Positions 44,440 through 54,798 of a stretch of 64,000 bases of DNA are shown here, piece after piece. This DNA is from Stenotrophomonas sp. UBA2302. Its GTDB lineage: Bacteria > Pseudomonadota > Gammaproteobacteria > Xanthomonadales > Xanthomonadaceae. The stretch is taken from the NCBI GenBank assembly GCA_002345545.1, contig DDVW01000074.1, positions 12,778-76,777 of the forward strand. The letters run 5' to 3'. A model generated the notes under the pieces. That model had not been told where the DNA came from and made no database searches. It saw only the letters and a list, made by a program, of their open reading frames with translations. Position 1 is the stretch's first letter; every line of letters begins with the position of its first letter. The position numbers were made by a program, and so were the translations under genes.

Positions 44440-45808
44440 GGTTTCCATCGACGTGGCGGGGGTGGGCAAGGTATTTCCCATCTATGAAAAACCACATCAC
44501 CGTCTGTTGCAGATGCTGTCGCCGCGCTCGCGCAAGGGACGCTGGTTCCGCGAGTTCCGGGCGCTGGGCGATGTTTCGTTCCAGGTGCACCGCGGTGAGA
44601 CCGTAGGCATCATCGGCCGCAACGGGTCGGGCAAGTCGACGCTGCTGCAGATCATCTGCGGCACGCTGACGGCGACCACCGGCACGGTCACCACCCGGGG
44701 CCGCATTGCCGCCCTGCTCGAGCTGGGTGCAGGCTTCAACCTGGAGTTCACCGGACGCGAGAATGTCTATCTGAATGGAACGCTGCTCGGGCTCACGCGC
44801 GAGGAAGTGCATGCCCGCTTCGATGATATCGCTGCGTTCGCGGACATCGGCGATTTCATTGACCAGCCGGTCAAGAGTTACTCCAGCGGCATGTTCATCC
44901 GCCTGGCCTTCGCCGTCGCGATCCATGTCGAGCCCGATATCCTGATCGTCGACGAGGCTTTGTCCGTAGGCGATGAGGCGTTCCAGCGCAAATGCTTCGC
45001 GCGGATCGAGCGGTTGCGTGATGAGGGCGCCACCATTGTCTTCGTATCGCATTCGGCCAGCACCGTGCTGGAACTATGCAATCACGCAATCTTGCTCGAC
45101 CGCGGTGATCTTCTGGCAAAAGGGCGCCCCAAAGACGTGGTGGCGCTCTATCAAAAGATGCTATATGCCCCGCCAGACAAGGTCGCGCAGTTGCGCGCCG
45201 CTTCGCTTGCCCGCATGGCGGGCGGCTCGGTACCGGCGGAAGCAGGCATGGATCCGCTGCCGGTCGCGTTCGAGGCACAGACCGAAGCCATCGAGGAATC
45301 CGCCCACTTTGACCCGGGATTGGTGTCGCAAAGTGTGCTGCGCTACGAATCCTGCGGTGCTCGCATCGAGGATCCGCATATCCAGACCCTGGCCGGTCGT
45401 CGCGTGAATGTGCTCGAACCCGGCCAGGAGTATGTATACGTGTACTCGGCTGTGTTCGATCGAAACGCGGTGGGGGTGCGTTTTGGCATGCTCATCAAAA
45501 CGGTGTCAGGCGTGGAGCTGGGTGGGGCGACCTCGTCCAGCGTGCAAGAACCCATTCCCGTGATCGAAGCGCAGGAGCGCATCGACGTGCGTTTCAAGTT
45601 CCGCGCGATGTTGGCTCCGGGGGTGTACTTCATGAATGCTGGAGTTACTGGCAGAGTCGGTGAGGAGGAGTCTTTCCTTGACCGGCTGGTGGACGTTTTC
45701 GTCTTCCGGATTCCGCCTGGCGCGGGCCGGATTACGACCGGCTTCGTCGATTTCCACGTAGTGCCGGATGTCGAGATGTCGCGGCGGTCCAACAGGTCCA
45801 ATCTATGA
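44429..45808 (+). CDS. wzt: O-polysaccharide ABC exporter ATPase Wzt with C-terminal binding domain
   Basis: The 459-aa ATPase has Walker A GRNGSGKST (Lys69), the signature SYSSGM (about 151-156), Walker B ILIVDEALSVGD and H-loop SHSAST. A C-terminal extension (about 290-459) matches the Wzt_C carbohydrate-binding beta-sandwich. In characterised systems that domain recognises a modification at the non-reducing end and so couples chain termination to export. It overlaps wzm and the fusion glycosyltransferase (ATGA). Confidence 0.93.
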   Translation: MSCEVSIDVAGVGKVFPIYEKPHHRLLQMLSPRSRKGRWFREFRALGDVSFQVHRGETVGIIGRNGSGKSTLLQIICGTLTATTGTVTTRGRIAALLELGAGFNLEFTGRENVYLNGTLLGLTREEVHARFDDIAAFADIGDFIDQPVKSYSSGMFIRLAFAVAIHVEPDILIVDEALSVGDEAFQRKCFARIERLRDEGATIVFVSHSASTVLELCNHAILLDRGDLLAKGRPKDVVALYQKMLYAPPDKVAQLRAASLARMAGGSVPAEAGMDPLPVAFEAQTEAIEESAHFDPGLVSQSVLRYESCGARIEDPHIQTLAGRRVNVLEPGQEYVYVYSAVFDRNAVGVRFGMLIKTVSGVELGGATSSSVQEPIPVIEAQERIDVRFKFRAMLAPGVYFMNAGVTGRVGEEESFLDRLVDVFVFRIPPGAGRITTGFVDFHVVPDVEMSRRSNRSNL

Positions 45809-48800
45809 AAAACAGGGAAGACTCCACGGCGCCATCGGCAATTGTGGTGCTCGGGATGCATCGCAGTGGTACGTCGGCCCTGGCCGGCACGTTCAGCCAG
45901 CTGGGGCTAAGCCTCGGCGACGAGTTGATGCCGGCAACCGCCGACGCCAACCCCAAGGGATATTTCGAACACGTGCGCGTGGTCCAGGCCCATGACCGGT
46001 TGTTGGCTGCGTTCGGAATGGACTGGGCCGATCCGCGTCCGCTGCCTGAAAGCTGGATGCGCCATCCGGTCACGCTGCAGGTGCGGGCGGAGCTTGAGCA
46101 GGTGATGTCGCAGTTGCTGGAGAGCGGCGGTACCGTGGTGATCAAGGACCCCCGGTCGTGCCGTTTCGTGCCGTTGTGGCGGGATTTGCTGGAAGGAATG
46201 GGTGTGCAGGCGCATTTCGCGTTCATTGCCCGCCACCCCGTGGAAGTGGCCGCTTCGCTGCGCCGCCGCGATGGCATGTCCGAATACCGTGCGGGCCTGT
46301 TGTCGCTGGCCTACCAGTTGGAGGCCGAACAGGCCTCGCGCGGCGCCAGCCGGGTGTTCATGACCTATGAGGACCTGATTGCGGATTGGCGTGGGCAGGT
46401 CGTGCGCTGTCGCCGGGTTTTCGGTGAAGAGGTGCTGCCGGAACCTGCCGGCAACACCGATGTGGATGGGTTTCTCGATGCGCAGCTGCGCAACCATCGC
46501 GCGGCGGAGGACTATGCGCTGGACCCCGATGTCGTTGATGCCTACCGGTGTTTCCGCGAGGCGGCAAGGCAGGACAATGCGGATCTGCCGGCGATGATGG
46601 ATGTGATCCGCAACCGTTTCGAGGCGGTGCGCAGGGGCTATGCGGCTGCAGTGGAAGCAACGCTTTCCGCGCTTGCGGTGGACCATGGCCGGCATGTTCC
46701 TGCATGGAGCCGGGGGTTGGAGCTGGCCAGTGCATGGGGCGCACCTTTGCTCGATGCGCCACCGGTTGTTGCGCCAAGGTTGTATGTGCGTACCGCTGAT
46801 GGGGGCTATTCGGAGGAGTGCGCGGTCGACGGGGTGGCCGGCATGAGGCCGGACGGGGTTTGCGTGGTGACGTTCGAAGTCGCCGCAGGCCTGCCGCTGG
46901 AGCGCGTGCGCTTTGACCCGGATGGCCGCGCCGGCGTTTATGAACTGCTGGCGGTAGCGTTGGATGGCGGGGATGTCGGTGCGCTGGCCGAGCGGGTAAC
47001 CGTGATGCATGAACATCGCCTGGCGGCATCCGGGGCCGGCATGGTTGCTTGGGGGGCGCAGGGGGAAGACCCCTGGATCGAGCTGGATCTGTCTGCCTGG
47101 CACAGCGCTGTTTCCAGCGGTGAGCGCGCGCACCGCATGGAATTCAGGTTCCGGCGGGTTACCGCGTTCTCGTTGGCAGAGACCGGCAATGCCGCGCGCC
47201 ATGCGCAGCAGGCGGCGGTGCTGGAGTCGCTGCAGCAGACGGTTGAAGGTGTGGGCGGCGACCTTGCCCGGGCAATGGCGTCGAACAACAGCCAGCTACA
47301 GCAGGCCCATGATGCGCAAAGTAACCGCATGCAACAGGCCCAAGCCACGCATGACGCGCGTCTGGACATGCTTGCCGCGCAGCTTGGTGCATTGTCCGAG
47401 GCGGTGATGGAGTTGAAGCATCGTTCCGACCGGCCGCTTCTCTACCGTTTGAACAGGAAGCGTCAGGCGCGCAAGTTGCGTGGTGGCTGGCGCTCGGCCG
47501 GGTGGGAAGTGGTGCCCGAACCATTGGCCAATGTGTCGATGTCGGCCGCAGGGCAGTGGTGCGGCAGCCAGCGGGATCCGCAGTTTTCCCTGTGGATGAA
47601 GGGAGTGCCGGTGGAAGCACGGGGGAGCGCCGGTCTACCGCCGGGCTGGTACGTGCTGGTGATCGACAGCCGGGTCCATGAGGGGCGGTTGGAGAACCCG
47701 TGCCTGTATCCCGACTATGGCTATGGCGTGCCTGACTCCAACCGGATCGGCCTGCTTCCCTACGACGCGGCTGGCCGCAGTGAAACGTTGTTGTACCTGG
47801 CGGCGGGCTTGCGTGCCCTGCGGCTTGACCCCAGCGACGAAAACGCTTGTTTCGACATCCGCGTGCATTTGCGCCCGGTAGCGCGCCCGACGGCATGGCT
47901 GCACATGCTGCGCCGCGTTTGCCGGGCACGGGGCGGTGGGATGGCGGCGGCCTTCCCGATGGCGGGGACGCTGTTGGCAACCGGCATCAAGGCGGGGCCG
48001 GCTGCCATGCTCAGGCGGGGGCTGGCGGACTACCAGGCTCTGCAGCCAGCTCCGTCGGGGGATTACGCCCGGTGGATCGGCAGGAACGAACCGATGTTGA
48101 CGACGCAGGAGGTTGAGAGCCGCCTTGCCGTCTTGCCGCGCCGGCCATTGTTGTCGGTGGTGATGCCGGTCTATCAGGCGCCGGAGCGCTGGTTGCGGCG
48201 TGCACTGGACAGCGTGATCGAGCAGCACTACCCGGACTGGGAACTGTGCATTTCCGACGATGCCTCGCCTTCGCCGCACGTGCGCGAAGTGCTGGAGGAG
48301 TACCGGCAGCGCGATGAACGCATCAAGATCGTTTATCGCCAACAGAACGGACACATCTCCGAGTCGTCCAATTCGGCATTGGAGGTGGCCAGCGGCGAGT
48401 ACATGGTGCTGCTCGACCACGACGATGAGCTGCATCCAGAGGCGTTGTTGCTGGTGGCCGAGGCCATCTGCAATACGCCGGATGCGAAGCTGATCTACAG
48501 CGATGAGGACAAGATCGACGAGGTGGGGCAGCGTTTTGACCCGTATTTCAAGCCGGACTGGAACTACGACCTGTTCCTGGGCCAGAACTGCATTTCGCAC
48601 CTTGGCGTCTATTCGCTGCCGCTGGTGCGCGAGCTCGGCGGTTTCCGCAAGGGGTTGGAAGGCTCGCAGGACTGGGATCTGGCATTGCGCTGCATCGAGC
48701 GCATCACGCCGGAGCAGATCGTGCACATCCCGCGTGTTCTGTACCACTGGCGTGCAATTCAGGGTTCAACCGCATTGGCGGCAGGTGAGAAGAACTATGC

Positions 48801-49737
48801 GGTGGTGGCCGGCAGGCGTGCGGTGGAAGAGCACCTGCAACGCACCGGGCAGGGCGGCGAGGTGAGCATTCTTCCGGCCAGCATGATGCGGGTTAAGCGG
48901 TCCGTGCCGGTGCCTGCGCCGAAGGTGAGCCTGGTCATTCCCACCCGCGACCGGGTGGACCTGCTGCGCCTGTGCGTGGACAGCATCCTCGAACGCAGTA
49001 CCTACCCGGACTACGAGATTCTGGTGGTGGACAACGGCTCGGTCGAGTCGACGACGCTGGAGTATTTCGCGCAGCTGTCCGCGCTTGCGAACGTGCGGGT
49101 CCTGCCGTATCCGGGTGAGTTCAATTATTCGGCCATCAACAATTTCGCCGTGGCCCAGGCCCGGGGCGAGATCATTGGCTTGGTCAACAACGACATCGAG
49201 GTGATCTCCGCCGACTGGATGGAAGAGATGGTCGCCCATGCGATGCGCCCGGACGTGGGCGCGGTGGGCGCGATGCTCTATTACCCGGACGACACCATCC
49301 AGCATGCCGGCGTGCTGGTGGGCCTGTGCGGTGTGGCAGGCCACGTCGGCAGCCGTCATCCGCGCGGCAGCCAAGGCTATTTTGGGCGCATGCTGCTGAC
49401 TCAGGAGCTGTCGGCGGTGACCGCAGCCTGCCTGCTGGTGCGCAAGTCGGTCTATGACGAAGTGGGCGGGCTGGACGAGCGCCTGCGTGTCGCCTTCAAC
49501 GACGTCGACCTGTGCCTGCGTATCCGTGAAAAGGGATACCGCAACGTGTGGACGCCGTTCGCCGAGCTGTACCACCACGAATCGGCATCGCGTGGGTTGG
49601 AAGACAACCCGGTGAAGCAGGCCAGGTTCATGTCGGAGGTGGAGTTCATGCAGAAGCGCTGGAGCAAGGCGTTGCAGCATGACCCGGCCTATAGCCCGAA
49701 CCTCTCCTTGACCCAGCCTTTCGCATTGGAGTCTTGA
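45805..49737 (+). CDS. Sulfotransferase - coiled coil - double GT2 glycosyltransferase fusion
   Basis: This 1310-aa multidomain enzyme starts with a PAPS-dependent sulfotransferase-like domain (about 10-270): P-loop GMHRSGTSALAG at 17-28 and the 3'-phosphate motif FIARHPVEVAASLRRR near 140-155. A beta-rich region and an Ala/Gln coiled coil (about 462-545) lead to two family-2 glycosyltransferase domains, about 781-960 (DHDDE at 871-875) and about 1041-1300 (NND at 1128-1130, NDVDLCLRIREKG). It probably builds and sulfates O-polysaccharide in the cytoplasm before Wzm/Wzt export. Domain calls are firm; the sugars and the sulfation target are inferred. Confidence 0.85.
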   Translation: MKNREDSTAPSAIVVLGMHRSGTSALAGTFSQLGLSLGDELMPATADANPKGYFEHVRVVQAHDRLLAAFGMDWADPRPLPESWMRHPVTLQVRAELEQVMSQLLESGGTVVIKDPRSCRFVPLWRDLLEGMGVQAHFAFIARHPVEVAASLRRRDGMSEYRAGLLSLAYQLEAEQASRGASRVFMTYEDLIADWRGQVVRCRRVFGEEVLPEPAGNTDVDGFLDAQLRNHRAAEDYALDPDVVDAYRCFREAARQDNADLPAMMDVIRNRFEAVRRGYAAAVEATLSALAVDHGRHVPAWSRGLELASAWGAPLLDAPPVVAPRLYVRTADGGYSEECAVDGVAGMRPDGVCVVTFEVAAGLPLERVRFDPDGRAGVYELLAVALDGGDVGALAERVTVMHEHRLAASGAGMVAWGAQGEDPWIELDLSAWHSAVSSGERAHRMEFRFRRVTAFSLAETGNAARHAQQAAVLESLQQTVEGVGGDLARAMASNNSQLQQAHDAQSNRMQQAQATHDARLDMLAAQLGALSEAVMELKHRSDRPLLYRLNRKRQARKLRGGWRSAGWEVVPEPLANVSMSAAGQWCGSQRDPQFSLWMKGVPVEARGSAGLPPGWYVLVIDSRVHEGRLENPCLYPDYGYGVPDSNRIGLLPYDAAGRSETLLYLAAGLRALRLDPSDENACFDIRVHLRPVARPTAWLHMLRRVCRARGGGMAAAFPMAGTLLATGIKAGPAAMLRRGLADYQALQPAPSGDYARWIGRNEPMLTTQEVESRLAVLPRRPLLSVVMPVYQAPERWLRRALDSVIEQHYPDWELCISDDASPSPHVREVLEEYRQRDERIKIVYRQQNGHISESSNSALEVASGEYMVLLDHDDELHPEALLLVAEAICNTPDAKLIYSDEDKIDEVGQRFDPYFKPDWNYDLFLGQNCISHLGVYSLPLVRELGGFRKGLEGSQDWDLALRCIERITPEQIVHIPRVLYHWRAIQGSTALAAGEKNYAVVAGRRAVEEHLQRTGQGGEVSILPASMMRVKRSVPVPAPKVSLVIPTRDRVDLLRLCVDSILERSTYPDYEILVVDNGSVESTTLEYFAQLSALANVRVLPYPGEFNYSAINNFAVAQARGEIIGLVNNDIEVISADWMEEMVAHAMRPDVGAVGAMLYYPDDTIQHAGVLVGLCGVAGHVGSRHPRGSQGYFGRMLLTQELSAVTAACLLVRKSVYDEVGGLDERLRVAFNDVDLCLRIREKGYRNVWTPFAELYHHESASRGLEDNPVKQARFMSEVEFMQKRWSKALQHDPAYSPNLSLTQPFALES

Positions 49738-49740
49738 GGT

Positions 49741-50742
49741 ATGCGCGAAGTGGAACCAGAAATTGCGGTTGTCATTCCGAGCTACCGGGTATCCCGGCAT
49801 ATTCTCGGTGTCATCGCGTCGGCTGGGCCGATGGTTCGCCAGATCATCGTGGTTGATGATGCATGCCCTGATGGCTCAGGGGCTTTGGTGAAGGAGCAAT
49901 GCCGGGATGAGCGCGTAGTGGTGCTCACGCATGAGGTGAACCAAGGCGTTGGTGGCGCGGTATTGACCGGCTATCGGCATGCGATCGAATCGGGCGCGGA
50001 CATCATCGTCAAGGTTGATGGCGACGGCCAGATGGACTTGAACCTGCTGCCGCGCTTCGTGGCACCTATTGCCTATGGGTTGGCCGATTACACCAAGGGC
50101 AACCGTTTCTACGATTTGAGCGAGATTGGGCAGATGCCGTTGCTGCGACTGGTGGGCAATGCGGGGCTTTCCTTCATGGCCAAGTTTTCCAGCGGCTATT
50201 GGGACGTATTCGACCCGACCAACGGCTACACCGCCATTTCTGCACGGGTGGCTAGGTTGCTGCCGGTGGACAAGATCAGCAAGCGTTATTTCTTCGAGAC
50301 GGACATGATGTTCCGGCTGGGTACGTTCCGGGCCGTGATCGTCGACGTGCCGATGGATGCGAAATATGCCGATGAGGTCAGCAATCTCAAGATCAGCCAG
50401 GTGCTGGGTGAGTTCCTGGTCAAGCATGTGCGCAACTTCGGCAAGCGGGTTTTCTACAACTATTTCTTGCGCGACCTGTCGATTGCTTCGTTGGAGTTGA
50501 TTGCGGGTTTGGCTTTGCTTGCCTTTGGTGCGGGGTTCGGTGCCATTGCGTGGAGCAAGGCGATCACGAGTGGTGTCCCGGCCACCGCCGGGACGGTGAT
50601 GTTGGCGGCAATGCCGGTGTTGGTGGGCCTGCAATTCCTGCTGGCGTTTTTTTCCTATGACATTGCTTCGGTACCTAAACTGCCGTTGTCGGCGCGACTG
50701 GTTGACCGCCTGGATGCAGACAGGGCAGCGGAAGAACAATGA
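49741..50742 (+). CDS. Membrane-anchored GT2 glycosyltransferase (GtrB/DPM1-like)
   Basis: The 333-aa protein has a GT2 catalytic domain (about 1-220; VVIPSYRVS, VDDACPDGS, VKVDGDGQMD) and two hydrophobic helices near the C-terminus (about 255-280 and 287-310). This is the architecture of undecaprenyl-phosphate glycosyltransferases such as GtrB or dolichyl-phosphate mannose synthase. A GtrA-like gene overlaps its 3' end, which supports a role in loading a lipid carrier with one sugar for transfer outside the membrane. Confidence 0.86.
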   Translation: MREVEPEIAVVIPSYRVSRHILGVIASAGPMVRQIIVVDDACPDGSGALVKEQCRDERVVVLTHEVNQGVGGAVLTGYRHAIESGADIIVKVDGDGQMDLNLLPRFVAPIAYGLADYTKGNRFYDLSEIGQMPLLRLVGNAGLSFMAKFSSGYWDVFDPTNGYTAISARVARLLPVDKISKRYFFETDMMFRLGTFRAVIVDVPMDAKYADEVSNLKISQVLGEFLVKHVRNFGKRVFYNYFLRDLSIASLELIAGLALLAFGAGFGAIAWSKAITSGVPATAGTVMLAAMPVLVGLQFLLAFFSYDIASVPKLPLSARLVDRLDADRAAEEQ

Positions 50743-51164
50743 TGCGTGCGGGGTTGCGGCCACTGCTGCCTGCTGATGGGGAATGGGTGCGCATTGCTTT
50801 GTTTTTGGCAGTGGGAGGCGCGCAGTTCGTGTTCGATGCAGGGCTTTTCATCCTGCTGACGTATTGGGGGATGGTGCCGTTCTGGACCAACCTGCTGACG
50901 CGGTTCTCGGCGGCGATGCTGGGCTTCTTGTTGAATGGGAAATTGACATTCCGCCAGTCCCGGCTGGGGCGGGAACAGTTGTTCCGCTATGCGTTGCTCT
51001 GGGTCTTCTTGACGTTGTTAAGCACCGGGGCGGTTGTGGCGATTGGGCAGGTGGCTGGCGTCCGAGCGGCCTGGGGAATGAAGGTCTTGGTTGAAATCCT
51101 TTTGGCTGTGCTCAGCTTCATGTTGATGCGGCGCTGGGTTTTCGTCGGGCACAAGCAAGCGTGA
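50739..51164 (+). CDS. GtrA-family small membrane protein (putative flippase)
   Basis: The 141-aa protein has four predicted transmembrane helices and the GtrA features FDAGLFILLTYW, LLNGKLTFR and a C-terminal RRWVFVG. Family members are thought to flip undecaprenyl-phosphate-linked sugars. Tandem ATGs at 50739 and 50742 are possible starts; the first overlaps the GtrB-like stop. It is convergent with the large membrane protein at 51200. Confidence 0.85.
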   Translation: MMRAGLRPLLPADGEWVRIALFLAVGGAQFVFDAGLFILLTYWGMVPFWTNLLTRFSAAMLGFLLNGKLTFRQSRLGREQLFRYALLWVFLTLLSTGAVVAIGQVAGVRAAWGMKVLVEILLAVLSFMLMRRWVFVGHKQA

Positions 51165-51199
51165 TGGCAGTGGCCGCAAAAGCACGGCGGCGCCGCCGG

Positions 51200-53848
51200 T
51201 CAGGGCGTGGATAGTTCGAGCAGGTAGGCGTCGCCGGCCTGGAAGACGATCCGCTCCGAGGTGATCAGCGACTCCATGCCGCTGATGCATGCTTGGGTAC
51301 GGTTCTCCGGCAGGAATACGTAGCCGATGCGGTGCCGGGCGAGCCAGTCCCGATTGAGCTGCCGGCAGACGTTGTCCTGATAGCTGCTGCTGGAGAAGTC
51401 CTTGTCGCCCTGGTAGTAGAAAAAGGCCGGCTCCAGACCGTCGACAAATGGCAGCGCCCGTGCGCCGCCGACCGGGAACACCCAGTCCTCATTGGCCGTA
51501 TGCAGGCTGAGGTTGGGTAGCAGGACCTTCTTGGCGGACAGGCCGCCGTGCATTTCGTCGCGCATGTTTTCCAGCACCGCCAGGTCGTTCGCCGATGCGC
51601 AGCCAAGCGAGCCGCAATACGCATGACGTGGCGTGCGCATGAACTCCTGTTGCGAGCGAGTGCCAAAGGCAATGGCGAAACAGGCGATGCCGGCGATGGC
51701 GAGCGCCCGCGCTGCCAGGCCGCGGGCCGTCGCTACCGCCGTCGCCGAGCAGGCCAGAAGTGCGAGCAGGATGAACTCATGCTGGGCGATGCTGAAGCCA
51801 AAATAGCCGTGCAGCAAGTAGCCCCTTGGGTCATTGCGCAGCGCGAAGAATAGCCCGGCGCATGCGGCCGTCGCGATCAGCAAAGCTACGCTCGCAAGCA
51901 GTGCGTCGCGCGACAGGCGCGGCCGGGCGACGAGCAGGAATACGATGCCGATCGGCAGCAGCAGGAGCAGGAAGGTGGGGGCGGCATGCCATGGCATGAG
52001 CCAGAACAGCGGCTTGCCCAGCTCGGCCGCATGCCGGGTATAGGCGGTTGGCCATTGCGCGAGCAGCTCCGCCAGTGAAAGCTTCGTGTAATGGGCGGTG
52101 ACTGTGATCTTGGGGTTCGATCCTGCGCCGTGCAAAAGCCCTTGGTAATAAGGATCGAGCAGCAGCAGTAGCAGCGTCAGGGGCAGGGCCAGCACGGCCG
52201 GGTGCAAGCGTCGCTCGCGCAGGCTGGCATTCAGCCACAATGCACCCAGGACGATGCCGGGCATGACCGGGCCGATCGGGTTGAGGCTGGCCAAGGTCAG
52301 CAGCAGCAGCGTGCCCGGCACTACCAGGGCCCAGCCGGCGCGCACTACCCCCGGCGCCGATGCCATCCACAATGCCGGTATGGCGGCGGCGAACACGAAG
52401 CAGATCTGCCGTCCGGTACCTTCCATGTGTGCGTACTGGCTGAACAGTGGGAACAGGAAGGCGGCGGTCGTCAGCGCCAGCGCGGTCAGCAATGCCGCGG
52501 GCATTGCCCGTGGATGCGGGTGCTGGAGTGCCACCGTTTCAGCCAGCAACATCGCGCCTGTAAGGCATGCGATCAGTGGCAACGCGGTGATGGTGTTGCG
52601 CGGATCCAGGCCCGAAAGCCAACTCCAACTGGCGCCAAGGAAGGCGCTTCCGCCCGGATAGTCGAACACCAGGTCTCCCGACCAAGGCAGGAATCCGAGC
52701 GAGAGGATCCGCTGGCTCAGGAAGGCGTGGGTGTCCGGGTCACTGGAGAGCATCACGACCCGTGGCAGCTCGCGATCGGCTACCACCAGACAGATCGCCG
52801 CGAGCATACCCAGTTGAACTGAAAGTCCGGGGATGCCGGTCGCTGTATCCAGGCGTTGCCGCCGATGCCAGAGCCAGTAGGCGGCGGCGACGGCGAGTAT
52901 TCCCATTTCGATAGGGCCCACTCCGGGGGTGCCCAGGGCGGACAACATGGAGCGAAGGTAGAGGTAGGCCACGAGTCCGCATTGGCCCATCGCCAGCGAC
53001 AGGAAAAGACGTGCCGAGCCCGGCAGACGCGGTGGCAGGCGAAGGACATCCAGTAAAGCGGCTCCGATGACGGAGAGCAGCAGCGCGGCGGTAAACAGTT
53101 GTGCGCCATAGCGCCCGCCACGCAGTGGGTCGTGCAGCAGCCCTTCGGCGGGCAGGCCCAACGCGGCCATGACCACGATACCCGTCGTGGCCGTGGCCGG
53201 GATCATCCACAGCGGAGAAGGAAGCCGGGCTGCCGCCTGTCCCAGTTGGAGGACCACCTGCTTGCCACGCATCACCATGACGACGGTGACGAGCAGTAAT
53301 CCCAGGATTGCCATCGCGTTGCCGGTACGCCGGGCCGTGCGTGGCCCGGCAAGGACATCAGCGGGTACCGGGACCTCGAACCACGGGTCTTGCCCGTTGG
53401 CGATCAGATTCCCGCGCAGATCCCAGTGCAGGTCGTTGCGCAATATGAGCGCCGCCCGCAGCGGATCGCCTTCCAAGCGCGAACTGCGGGAAAAACTGGT
53501 GAAGGTGATATGCCCGAGTTCGATCGTTCCCGTTGCATTGCCCGGATCGACGCGGACCACCTTAGGTAGTCGGGGCGACTGCAGTGTCAGCCGGTAAACT
53601 TTCAGCTTGCCGGCGTTTAACGGGACCTGGAGGGAGTTGCTCTCGCTATAGCCGCCGTTAAAGGGAAAGACCTGCAAATAGGTGCCGCCGGGTGCCGTAG
53701 CGCTGATCTCTATGCTCAGGCTTTGTGGACGCGTAGCGATCCAACTGCCGACAAGTGTCAGAAAGAGTCCCAAAAACAAAAGGAGTACCGCAGAGGTGCT
53801 CCTTTTGTCGGGGGAAAGCGGGTGTGCCGGAGAAATAGCGCGCTGCAT
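51200..53848 (-). CDS. Large polytopic membrane protein, probable GT-C glycosyltransferase
   Basis: The 882-aa protein has an N-terminal membrane anchor (about 19-40), a periplasmic beta-rich region (about 45-165) and then about a dozen hydrophobic segments, with a C-terminal soluble part (about 760-882). This resembles GT-C enzymes that use lipid-linked sugars outside the membrane, but I cannot name the family. With the GtrB- and GtrA-like genes it could complete a three-part glycan-modification system. It begins 14 bp after etfA on the same strand. A terminator-like hairpin lies in its first codons (53776-53808). Confidence 0.65.
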   Translation of the reverse strand: MQRAISPAHPLSPDKRSTSAVLLLFLGLFLTLVGSWIATRPQSLSIEISATAPGGTYLQVFPFNGGYSESNSLQVPLNAGKLKVYRLTLQSPRLPKVVRVDPGNATGTIELGHITFTSFSRSSRLEGDPLRAALILRNDLHWDLRGNLIANGQDPWFEVPVPADVLAGPRTARRTGNAMAILGLLLVTVVMVMRGKQVVLQLGQAAARLPSPLWMIPATATTGIVVMAALGLPAEGLLHDPLRGGRYGAQLFTAALLLSVIGAALLDVLRLPPRLPGSARLFLSLAMGQCGLVAYLYLRSMLSALGTPGVGPIEMGILAVAAAYWLWHRRQRLDTATGIPGLSVQLGMLAAICLVVADRELPRVVMLSSDPDTHAFLSQRILSLGFLPWSGDLVFDYPGGSAFLGASWSWLSGLDPRNTITALPLIACLTGAMLLAETVALQHPHPRAMPAALLTALALTTAAFLFPLFSQYAHMEGTGRQICFVFAAAIPALWMASAPGVVRAGWALVVPGTLLLLTLASLNPIGPVMPGIVLGALWLNASLRERRLHPAVLALPLTLLLLLLDPYYQGLLHGAGSNPKITVTAHYTKLSLAELLAQWPTAYTRHAAELGKPLFWLMPWHAAPTFLLLLLPIGIVFLLVARPRLSRDALLASVALLIATAACAGLFFALRNDPRGYLLHGYFGFSIAQHEFILLALLACSATAVATARGLAARALAIAGIACFAIAFGTRSQQEFMRTPRHAYCGSLGCASANDLAVLENMRDEMHGGLSAKKVLLPNLSLHTANEDWVFPVGGARALPFVDGLEPAFFYYQGDKDFSSSSYQDNVCRQLNRDWLARHRIGYVFLPENRTQACISGMESLITSERIVFQAGDAYLLELSTP
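53765..53808 (-). terminator. Terminator-like hairpin inside the start of the GT-C-like gene
   Basis: On the minus strand a 14-bp stem with one mismatch (53808-53795 pairing with 53789-53776, 5-nt loop, sequence ACAAAAGGAG...CTCCTTTTGT) is followed by TTTTTGGG. It could terminate etfBA messages although it lies about 40-72 nt inside the next coding region. Confidence 0.5.
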
Positions 53849-53862
53849 GCGCCAATTCTATG

Positions 53863-54798
53863 TCAGAGAGCCGCTTCCAGCTCCGGCAGGATGGTGAACA
53901 GGTCACCGACCAGCCCGATATCGGCCACTTCGAAGATCGGCGAGTCGCCGTCCTTGTTGATGGCGACGATGGTGCCGGCATCCTTGATGCCGGTCAGGTG
54001 CTGGATGGCGCCGGAGATGCCCACGGCGATGTACAGGTCCGGGGCGATGATCTTGCCGGTCTGGCCGACCTGCATGTCGCTGGGTACGTAGCCGGCGTCC
54101 ACGGCGGCGCGCGAGGCACCGACGGCGGCACCGAGCTTGTCGGCCAGCTGGTAGATCACCTTGAAGTTCTCTTCCGAGCCGACACCACGGCCGCCGGAGA
54201 CCACTCGCTTGGCGCTCTGCAGGTCCGGGCGGTCGCTCTTGCCGGCGGCCAGGCCGACGAAGCGGGTGTGCGAGGGCAGGGTGGCATCAACGCTGATCGC
54301 CTCGACCGGCGCGCTGTTGCCCTTGGCCGCTTCCGGCCAGGAGGCGGCGCGGACGGTGGCCACGACCACCTGGTCGGCCGGCACCTCGACGGTGATGATG
54401 GCGTTGCCGGCGTAGATCGGGCGCTTGAAGGTGTGCGGGCCTTCGACGCTCATCAGGTCCGAGACCTGGTTGACGCCGAGCAGGGCGGCCACGGCCGGCA
54501 TCAGATCCTTGCCGGTGGTGGTCGAGGGGCCGAACACATGGCTGTAACCAGTGGCAGCCTTGGCGATCTGAGGGGCCTGCACCTGCGCCAGCGCGTGCTC
54601 ATTGGCCGGGTTGGCGAGGGTCAGCACCTTGCTGATGCCGGCGATCTGCGCAGCTTCAGCGGCGACGGCGGCCGGGTCGGCGGCCAGCACCAGCACATCG
54701 ATTTCACCACCGATGGCAGCGGCGGCCGACACAGTTTTGGCAACGGCGCTGTTGAGCTTGCCGTCCAGGTGTTCGGCGATGACAAGAATCTTGGCCAT
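53863..54798 (-). CDS. etfA: Electron transfer flavoprotein alpha subunit
   Basis: EtfA (311 aa) carries the FAD-binding C-terminal domain, with [37 protein letters not shown] and [16 protein letters not shown] visible across about 195-280. With EtfB it passes electrons from acyl-CoA and other dehydrogenases to the quinone pool. Start and etfB stop overlap by one base (TAATG). It is the conserved edge of the variable LPS locus in Xanthomonas. Confidence 0.96.
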   Translation of the reverse strand: MAKILVIAEHLDGKLNSAVAKTVSAAAAIGGEIDVLVLAADPAAVAAEAAQIAGISKVLTLANPANEHALAQVQAPQIAKAATGYSHVFGPSTTTGKDLMPAVAALLGVNQVSDLMSVEGPHTFKRPIYAGNAIITVEVPADQVVVATVRAASWPEAAKGNSAPVEAISVDATLPSHTRFVGLAAGKSDRPDLQSAKRVVSGGRGVGSEENFKVIYQLADKLGAAVGASRAAVDAGYVPSDMQVGQTGKIIAPDLYIAVGISGAIQHLTGIKDAGTIVAINKDGDSPIFEVADIGLVGDLFTILPELEAAL

